Assembly (NCBI GenBank): GCA_035253585.1
Contig: DATFBY010000024.1
Location: 9,871 to 73,870 of the forward strand
Origin: DATFBY01 sp035253585
GTDB lineage: Bacteria > Gemmatimonadota > Gemmatimonadetes > Gemmatimonadales > Gemmatimonadaceae
Reading direction: 5' to 3'
DNA: 64,000 nt
In this document: positions 59,187-64,000 of the stretch, piece after piece
Numbering within the stretch: position 1 is the first letter of the stretch
Layout of the letters: each line of letters starts with the position of its first letter
Translations under genes and position numbers: made by a program
Notes under the pieces: generated by a model
The model's input: the letters and a program-made list of their open reading frames with translations, nothing else
The model's database searches: none
Told to the model about the DNA's origin: nothing

Positions 59187-61028
59187 CTAGAATCCTCGCG
59201 TCGTTGCGAGGGAGGGTTGTTTGAACCGCGCGGTCCACGACGCGAGAATCGCGGCGGCCAGGATGGTCCGCGGTGACGTGGGCACTCCTGAACCTCCGAG
59301 CAGCGCGATGCCATCGGCTGCTCGCTCGCGCAACGCCGAGCCGATTTCTCCGGTGAGCCAGGCCGAGATCGGTGAGTTGAATCCCGTTTTGGCGCGCACC
59401 GCCAGATCGTTAGGCAGCAGCGACCGGTACCAGTCGCGGAGGCAGATCTTACCTAACGAGCCGACCCGCTTGCGATTGCTCGGTAGTCCTTTGGCGACAC
59501 GGACGACGTCGTCCGCGAGGAAAGGCACGCGCGCCTCCACCCCGTACGCCATGGCCGCGGTGTCGACCTTTGCGAGCATCTGATCGACGAGCGACGTCGC
59601 GCGCTCGACGGCCAGCATTTGCTCCAGCGTGTCTTGCCCCTCGAAGTGTTCCCACGCCCGCACCGCGGAGTCGGCCATTGGATCTCGGGATATGCTCGAA
59701 ACGCCTATGGCCTCGAGCTCGCCATCGGATGTCATCCGCAGCTTGTCCAGATAGACGAGCGCAGGGTGCCGGCGGATATGCGTGGCGACTTTTCCGGCGA
59801 CACCGGCAGCTCCGCCCATCCCTGCGAGACGCTCCAAGCCTGGAGCGGCGGCCCTGAACCAGCGCTGGCGAGCCCAGCTCGGGACGGCCGGCATCCCCGC
59901 GTGCCAGTCGTAGCCGGCAAAGAGCTCGTCACCACCGTCGCCGGAGAGCACTACCCGCCGATCGGCGGAGATCGCGCGAAATAACGCGTGAAGTCCCACG
60001 AGGCTCGCGTCGGCAAGCGGCTCATCCATTGCCGCGACGACCTCATCGAAGCGCTCCAAGGTGAGCCCCGTCCCGCCAATCGGCATCTCGTGCAGGCGAA
60101 CACCCAAGTGTGCCGCTACGCGCGAAGCTTCGGCATATTCGTCTTCCGCATGCCCGCGATGGCTCACAGTCCAGGCTTCAATACCGCCGGCGCCTGCGAC
60201 GCGGTTGGCGACTGCCGTTACCAAACCAGAATCGATCCCGGCGGAGAGCAGCGCTCCGATCGGAACATCGGCAACGAGATGTGATTCGACGGCGCGTGTC
60301 AGCGCGTCGCGCACGCTGTCGTCGTCCGTGCTCACGGGTGCGGGATCGTCACGCCACCATTCCCTTTCCTCGACCACGCGTCCGCCGCGCACTCGCGCCC
60401 ACGTGCCTCGCGGGATACGCCGCGCACCGGCCAACGCCGACCATGGCGAAGGAACGAAGCCCCAGTGCAACACCGACGCGAGCGACTCGGTGCGAACCTC
60501 GCGCGGCACTGCCGCGTCCGCCATCAGCCCGGCTAGGGTGGATGCGAACGTGACACCTTCGTCGTGCTCGCAAATGACGAGCGGCTTGATGCCAAGTCTG
60601 TCGCGAACGAGATAAAGATCGCGTGTCCGCGCGTCCCAGAGCGCGAAGGCGAACATACCCGACGCCCGCGTACAGCACGCATCGATGCCACCGTCCTCGT
60701 ACAAATGGACGAGGACCTCGGAGTCGGAATGACTGCGAAACCGGTGGCCACGCTTTTCGAGATCCGCGCGCAATGACTGGAAGTTGTAGATCTCGCCGTT
60801 GACGATCACCGCGATTGTGCGTTGTTCGTTCCACAGCGGCTGCCGTCCGGCGTCCGAGAGATCGATGATCGACAATCGGCGGTGGACGATCAGTACATCA
60901 CCGTCGTGGTGAGCGGCGCCTGAGTCCGGTCCACGATTGTGCAACGCACGCTGCATCGCCTCGGACAGCTTGGCGGCATGAGCGTCCAGCATGGGGACAA
61001 ACGCCGCGCGACCGGCGATTCCACACAT
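59187..61028 (-). CDS. asnB: AsnB-type glutamine-dependent amidotransferase, paralogue 5 (variant PP-loop)
   Basis: The 613-residue protein has C2 (MCGIAGRAAF), NRGPDSG near 31-37, VNGEIYN at 76-82, SDSE near 101-104 and VVLSGDGGDELFAGYDWHAG. Its PP-loop reads SAGIDSG at 262-268 instead of SGGLDSS. The C-terminal region RVPFLADDVVRVAKGLPSN with KTGFNSPISAWL is complete. It is the only one of the five with this altered loop, which could change ATP handling or simply mark another subfamily. The ATG overlaps the preceding glycosyltransferase stop as TGATG; the NAD-dependent epimerase follows after 23 nt. Confidence 0.89.
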   Translation of the reverse strand: MCGIAGRAAFVPMLDAHAAKLSEAMQRALHNRGPDSGAAHHDGDVLIVHRRLSIIDLSDAGRQPLWNEQRTIAVIVNGEIYNFQSLRADLEKRGHRFRSHSDSEVLVHLYEDGGIDACCTRASGMFAFALWDARTRDLYLVRDRLGIKPLVICEHDEGVTFASTLAGLMADAAVPREVRTESLASVLHWGFVPSPWSALAGARRIPRGTWARVRGGRVVEEREWWRDDPAPVSTDDDSVRDALTRAVESHLVADVPIGALLSAGIDSGLVTAVANRVAGAGGIEAWTVSHRGHAEDEYAEASRVAAHLGVRLHEMPIGGTGLTLERFDEVVAAMDEPLADASLVGLHALFRAISADRRVVLSGDGGDELFAGYDWHAGMPAVPSWARQRWFRAAAPGLERLAGMGGAAGVAGKVATHIRRHPALVYLDKLRMTSDGELEAIGVSSISRDPMADSAVRAWEHFEGQDTLEQMLAVERATSLVDQMLAKVDTAAMAYGVEARVPFLADDVVRVAKGLPSNRKRVGSLGKICLRDWYRSLLPNDLAVRAKTGFNSPISAWLTGEIGSALRERAADGIALLGGSGVPTSPRTILAAAILASWTARFKQPSLATTRGF

Positions 61029-62359
61029 CAGGCAGGCACCTCGCGCCGACCGGAGAGCGTCGGCTCCAGCGAAGGCGGGGCGTAGGGATTCGATTTCGCG
61101 AGCTCGCTCGGAACGTCACCTACGATTGCAGCATCGAGGGCGCGTGCCAACCGCGCGCCCGCTTTCCGCGAATCTCCAACAGCTACCGCACGCTCGCGCG
61201 CACGACGACCGAGCTCGGCACAAAAATCAGGCGATGTCTGGAGCCGGCTCAACGCGTCAGAGAGCGCGTCGACATCCTTGGCCTTTACCAGAAGACCGTC
61301 GAAGCCGTCGGCTATCGTCTCAGGGTGGCCAGCCACTGCCGTCGCAATGACAGGGAGTCCGCTGGCCATCGCTTCCAGAAGCGCATTCGCCATCCCTTCC
61401 CAGTGAGATGCGAGGCAGAAGACGTCCGCCGCGCGATACAATTCCGCGACTTCCTGTGCCGTGAGATTTTCCCGGAGCACGAAGCGCACTGACGGCGCAA
61501 CGCGGCTGGCTTCGGTGAGCAGATCGATCTCCTTTTGCGACGAGCCGATCGCACCGAGCACAGTGATGCGCGACGCAGGATCCCGCGAAGAGAGTCGTGC
61601 GACGGCTGCGAGCAGCTCTCGCCATCCCTTTCGGACCAGGGCGTCCCCGACGCAGAGCACCGCGAACTCATCAGGCGCCAGTCCGGCGGCCTCGCGCGCG
61701 CGTCGTCGTTCATCGTGCGAGCTCGGTGGCCGGAACCGCTGAAGATCGATCCCGTTCGGGACCACGACGTCGGGGGGCGTGGTTCCGCCACAGAGTCGGC
61801 GCGCCTCCTCGACGAGAGCGCGAGAGACCGCCAGCAAAAGCGACGCACCAGCAACCGTCTCGACGAAAGTCCGCATGGCCGCGGCGTTTTTGTGCGGCCA
61901 GACCCAGACGTCATCGCCTCGGAGTTGAACCGCGTACCGCAGTCCGAGCTTTCGTGCCACATCGCGAACTGCTCCACCATAGGGCAGCGCGAACTGCGCG
62001 AGGAGCAGGTCACGACCCGCTGCCACGCTTTCACGACGCAGCCGGCGTTCGAGGCCATCGCGAACGCGCGCAACGTGGCTGCGCGGATTCGACAGCCGAC
62101 TCGGCACGCGATTCTGATGCGTGAGATCGCTCACCCGGATCCCGTCGATCGTCCAGCCAGCTGGCACGTGAGCACGGCGCGCGTTACGCCAGGCCGGCGC
62201 GAGTGCCCACAGCCCCGGCGGAAACCACCCGTTAGGCACCAGTGCTTCGACGGACCAGCCTGCATCTCGAAGGCCGACCATTTGGCGATGGGCGAACGCG
62301 CAGTGATTGGGCGCGCACGGCCGCGGGTAGCACTCGGTGATGACCCAGACGCGCCGCAC
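61028..62359 (-). CDS. Family 4 glycosyltransferase
   Basis: The 443-residue GT-B protein starts RRVWVITECYPRPCAPNHCAFAHRQMVGLRDAGWSVEALVPNGW and contains LLLAQFALPYGGAVRDVARKLGLRYAVQLRGDDVWVWPH, VVVPNGIDLQRFRPP, VLCVGDALVRKGWRELLAAVARL, RFVLRENLTAQEVAELYRAADVFCLASHWEGMANALLEAMASGLPVIATAVAGHPETIADGFDGLLVKAKD, with EX7E in EGMANALLE. The start is taken as GTG 62359, 2 nt after the methyltransferase stop; farther upstream in-frame starts lie inside that gene. It is followed by asnB-5 with a 1-nt overlap. Confidence 0.9.
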   Translation of the reverse strand: MRRVWVITECYPRPCAPNHCAFAHRQMVGLRDAGWSVEALVPNGWFPPGLWALAPAWRNARRAHVPAGWTIDGIRVSDLTHQNRVPSRLSNPRSHVARVRDGLERRLRRESVAAGRDLLLAQFALPYGGAVRDVARKLGLRYAVQLRGDDVWVWPHKNAAAMRTFVETVAGASLLLAVSRALVEEARRLCGGTTPPDVVVPNGIDLQRFRPPSSHDERRRAREAAGLAPDEFAVLCVGDALVRKGWRELLAAVARLSSRDPASRITVLGAIGSSQKEIDLLTEASRVAPSVRFVLRENLTAQEVAELYRAADVFCLASHWEGMANALLEAMASGLPVIATAVAGHPETIADGFDGLLVKAKDVDALSDALSRLQTSPDFCAELGRRARERAVAVGDSRKAGARLARALDAAIVGDVPSELAKSNPYAPPSLEPTLSGRREVPA

Positions 62360-62361
62360 GA

Positions 62362-63792
62362 TTACACCCGACGAGTCACGATGACGGCCGTGCCCTCTCG
62401 CGCCGGCGACCACGACAGGATCTCCAACGAGGCGTTGCCCGCCGCTCGCTCGACTTCAGCCCGGCCGATGGGGTTGAGCAACGCTTCGCCGCCCAACGCG
62501 TAGAGCGCATCACCAGTTGACCAGCGCCGGTGACGCGCCAGCAACGACGCCAGCTTCTCTGGCACGCTGCGACCTCTGTCTGCCACTCGCTCCCACAACG
62601 CTCGTCGCGTACCGAGCCCACCCTCCGCGAGCTCGACGATCACATGGCCGCCGGGCCGAGTGACTTCGGCGAGCCGCTCCAAGCTCCTCGACGGAAAGCG
62701 GCCCGCGCCGAGCGACGCACCCGCGAAGACGACGGCGTCGGCCTGCGCGAGACTCCGGAACTCATCCTGAAGTGGCGAAAGCTCGGCCGACGACCGCAAG
62801 TTGGCGGTGGTGATGTCAGCAGCGCCGAGCCGTTCCGGTGCGAAGCTCGCGTCCAGTACATCGGCACCGTCCGGGATGTGACGCAGCGCCTCCCGCATCT
62901 GAGGCGACTGCACGCGAGGAGCAACGCCGCGGAGCGCGGACCTGAGCCGTATTTCGGCGCCGGCGCCTTTACGGACGTCGAAGCGCTCGCGCAGTTCGCG
63001 CAAGTACGCTCCGCGCGACTCGACCGGAGGTAGCAAGGCACTCTCCGGAAAGCCACTTCTCGTCGCTCGGAGATACACCTCGGTATCGGCAATCGTGCGG
63101 TCAACGCGCGGGAAGCCGAGCGCCTGGAGACGTGCCTTCACGTCATCGAAGAGAACGCGCTCGTTGATCGTGGGACTCAGCAGATCGAACAGCTGGTGTG
63201 GATCCTCACCCGGAAAACGCCGCTTCAGCTCGTCGATCTTTCGGTCGAATGGAAGCTGCGCCAGCGTTGTCCGGAGCCGCTCTATCTCCGCCTCCTGCGC
63301 TGGATCCCACGACGTGGCGCCGTACAGGTAGAGAAACATGCCGCCATCCGGCGCCACGAGACGACTCACGTTCTCGAGCGCCGCCCAAGTGTCGCCAGTA
63401 TGATGCAGCACGCCGAACGAGAAGACGAAATCGAAGCGCTCGGCGGCCAACTCGTCAGGCAGGTCCAGCAGATCGACTTGCCGCGTTGTTAGGCGATCGG
63501 TCGGCCCGGCCAATTCTCTGGTCCGCGCGAGTCCGGCCTCGCTGAAATCCACGGCGGTGACTCGCGCGCCTAACTCGAGGAAGACCCGCGTCCAGCGGCC
63601 GCGGCCACAGCCGGCGTCGAGCACACGTTTACCGGCAAACCACGCGGGACGCACCGCGCACAGCTCCTCAGCCAGAACCCGGGGCGCTTGCTTGTCGAAC
63701 CACGGGTCCCCGGGCATGAAGTCGCCGGCGGGGAGGTTTCCCCACTGAAAATCGAAACTGGCCAGCGTCTGCCGGCGTGCATCCGACGTCAC
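62362..63792 (-). CDS. SAM-dependent methyltransferase with an extra C-terminal Rossmann-like half
   Basis: The 476-residue protein has a complete class I SAM domain in its first half: RVLDAGCGRGRWTRVFLELGARVTAVDFSEAGL near residue 50, then FDFVFSFGVLHHTGDTWAALENVSRLVAPDGGMFLYLYG. The middle (about 170-280) is helical, with ESRGAYLRELRERFDVRKG. The C-terminal part (about 300-476) has DGADVLDASFAPERLG, DAVVFAGASLGAGRFPSRSLERLAEVTRPGGHVIVELAEGG and ends SPAREGTAVIVTRRV, resembling motifs II-III and the final strand of a second, degenerate methyltransferase. Typical members are about half this length. GTG at 63792 overlaps the upstream stop as GTGA. Confidence 0.82.
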   Translation of the reverse strand: MTSDARRQTLASFDFQWGNLPAGDFMPGDPWFDKQAPRVLAEELCAVRPAWFAGKRVLDAGCGRGRWTRVFLELGARVTAVDFSEAGLARTRELAGPTDRLTTRQVDLLDLPDELAAERFDFVFSFGVLHHTGDTWAALENVSRLVAPDGGMFLYLYGATSWDPAQEAEIERLRTTLAQLPFDRKIDELKRRFPGEDPHQLFDLLSPTINERVLFDDVKARLQALGFPRVDRTIADTEVYLRATRSGFPESALLPPVESRGAYLRELRERFDVRKGAGAEIRLRSALRGVAPRVQSPQMREALRHIPDGADVLDASFAPERLGAADITTANLRSSAELSPLQDEFRSLAQADAVVFAGASLGAGRFPSRSLERLAEVTRPGGHVIVELAEGGLGTRRALWERVADRGRSVPEKLASLLARHRRWSTGDALYALGGEALLNPIGRAEVERAAGNASLEILSWSPAREGTAVIVTRRV

Positions 63793-64000
63793 GGCGTGGT
63801 CGCTTTGATCGCGTCCGTCAAGAGGCGAACGGAGACTGAGAAGGCGACGCGAGGAGTGTAGCTCCATTCCACCGCCGGCAAGCTGGCGGCGTCGGGAAGC
63901 CAGACGACACAAAGTGTGTTCGAGACGTGAACGAGTCCGGCGCGAAATTCCAGCGGAACGCCCGCGGCGATGCCGGCGATGACTTCCCAGCGCGGGCGAA
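63789..64000 (-). CDS. Unidentified protein, C-terminal part (cut by window edge)
   Basis: The last 69 codons of a leftward gene are visible, including WEVIAGIAAGVPLEFRAG, HVSNTLCVVWLPDAASLP and a C-terminus VRLLTDAIKATTP. I recognise no family. It is accepted as coding because its stop overlaps the methyltransferase GTG as GTGA, as at most other junctions of this operon, and because the frame is open to the window edge. It is probably another polysaccharide-assembly gene, but the product cannot be named. Confidence 0.55.
   Translation of the reverse strand, partial: RPRWEVIAGIAAGVPLEFRAGLVHVSNTLCVVWLPDAASLPAVEWSYTPRVAFSVSVRLLTDAIKATTP

Noticed and set aside
1307..63574. GCCTAAC/GTTAGGC fits the integron attC core-site consensus RYYYAAC/GTTRRRY.
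   Set aside because: Copies are single, dispersed and inside conserved housekeeping genes; no paired L and R boxes, cassette array or integrase is present. The one close inverted pair (63488 and 63568) has the wrong order and lies within a methyltransferase gene.
1..64000. CRISPR arrays, insertion sequences, prophage genes, rRNA operons.
   Set aside because: No regularly spaced repeat series, transposase, phage or rRNA sequence was seen on either strand.

Overview
The window looks like a chromosomal segment of a high-GC Gram-negative bacterium. An Mla-type lipid transport operon and a heptose-7-phosphate kinase imply an outer membrane with LPS. Many genes start with GTG or TTG, and most junctions in the long operons overlap by 4 nt (ATGA or GTGA). 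Overall style and gene order would fit Gemmatimonadota, but that is inference only; no rRNA or other decisive marker is present.

Bases 1-24400 are mostly housekeeping, almost all on the minus strand. Reading leftwards from 7.65 kb: rpsU, yqeY, a hairpin, mutS2, dnaG, a zinc-ribbon coiled-coil gene, recJ and rsmD (partial), a variant of the rpsU-dnaG macromolecular-synthesis operon. From 14.0 kb to 7.7 kb: a family 2 glycosyltransferase, hemW, hrcA, dnaJ, prmA, rsmE and a HIT hydrolase. From 23.1 kb to 15.0 kb: mlaE, mlaF, mlaD, an EamA transporter, an asparaginase, a carboxymuconolactone decarboxylase-like gene, obgE, dprA and a methyltransferase. Plus-strand exceptions are an FkbM methyltransferase, preceded by a five-codon leader ORF, and the heptose kinase.

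Bases 24400-64000 form a surface-polysaccharide region with two tRNA genes (CAT anticodon, and Val-CAC) near its left edge. It contains a desaturase/two-methyltransferase/glycosyltransferase operon, a UDP-GlcNAc 2-epimerase and a two-domain oxidoreductase, an initiating sugar-phosphate transferase, and then three large tightly coupled operons: 45244 to 32579 (minus), 45421 to 49477 (plus) and 63792 to 49474 (minus, running off the right edge). They encode nine to ten glycosyltransferases, a Wzy-like polymerase, a heparinase II/III-like protein, an aminotransferase, two acyltransferases, a second UDP-GlcNAc 2-epimerase, a WlbA-like dehydrogenase, an NAD-dependent epimerase and five different asparagine-synthetase (AsnB) homologues. 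No flippase, chain-length regulator or export protein is in view.

The most interesting signals are: (i) five divergent AsnB paralogues in 24 kb beside a WlbA/WbpD/WbpI-type uronic-acid pathway, suggesting a polysaccharide rich in uronamides; (ii) the non-palindromic word GCCTRACG (mainly GCCTAACG), iterated over the whole window in both orientations and in more than one reading frame, a DNA-level signal; (iii) two genes whose conserved N-termini require non-AUG, probably CTG, starts overlapping the preceding stop as CTGA; (iv) the leader mini-ORF before fkbM. There is no insertion sequence, integrase or CRISPR array.
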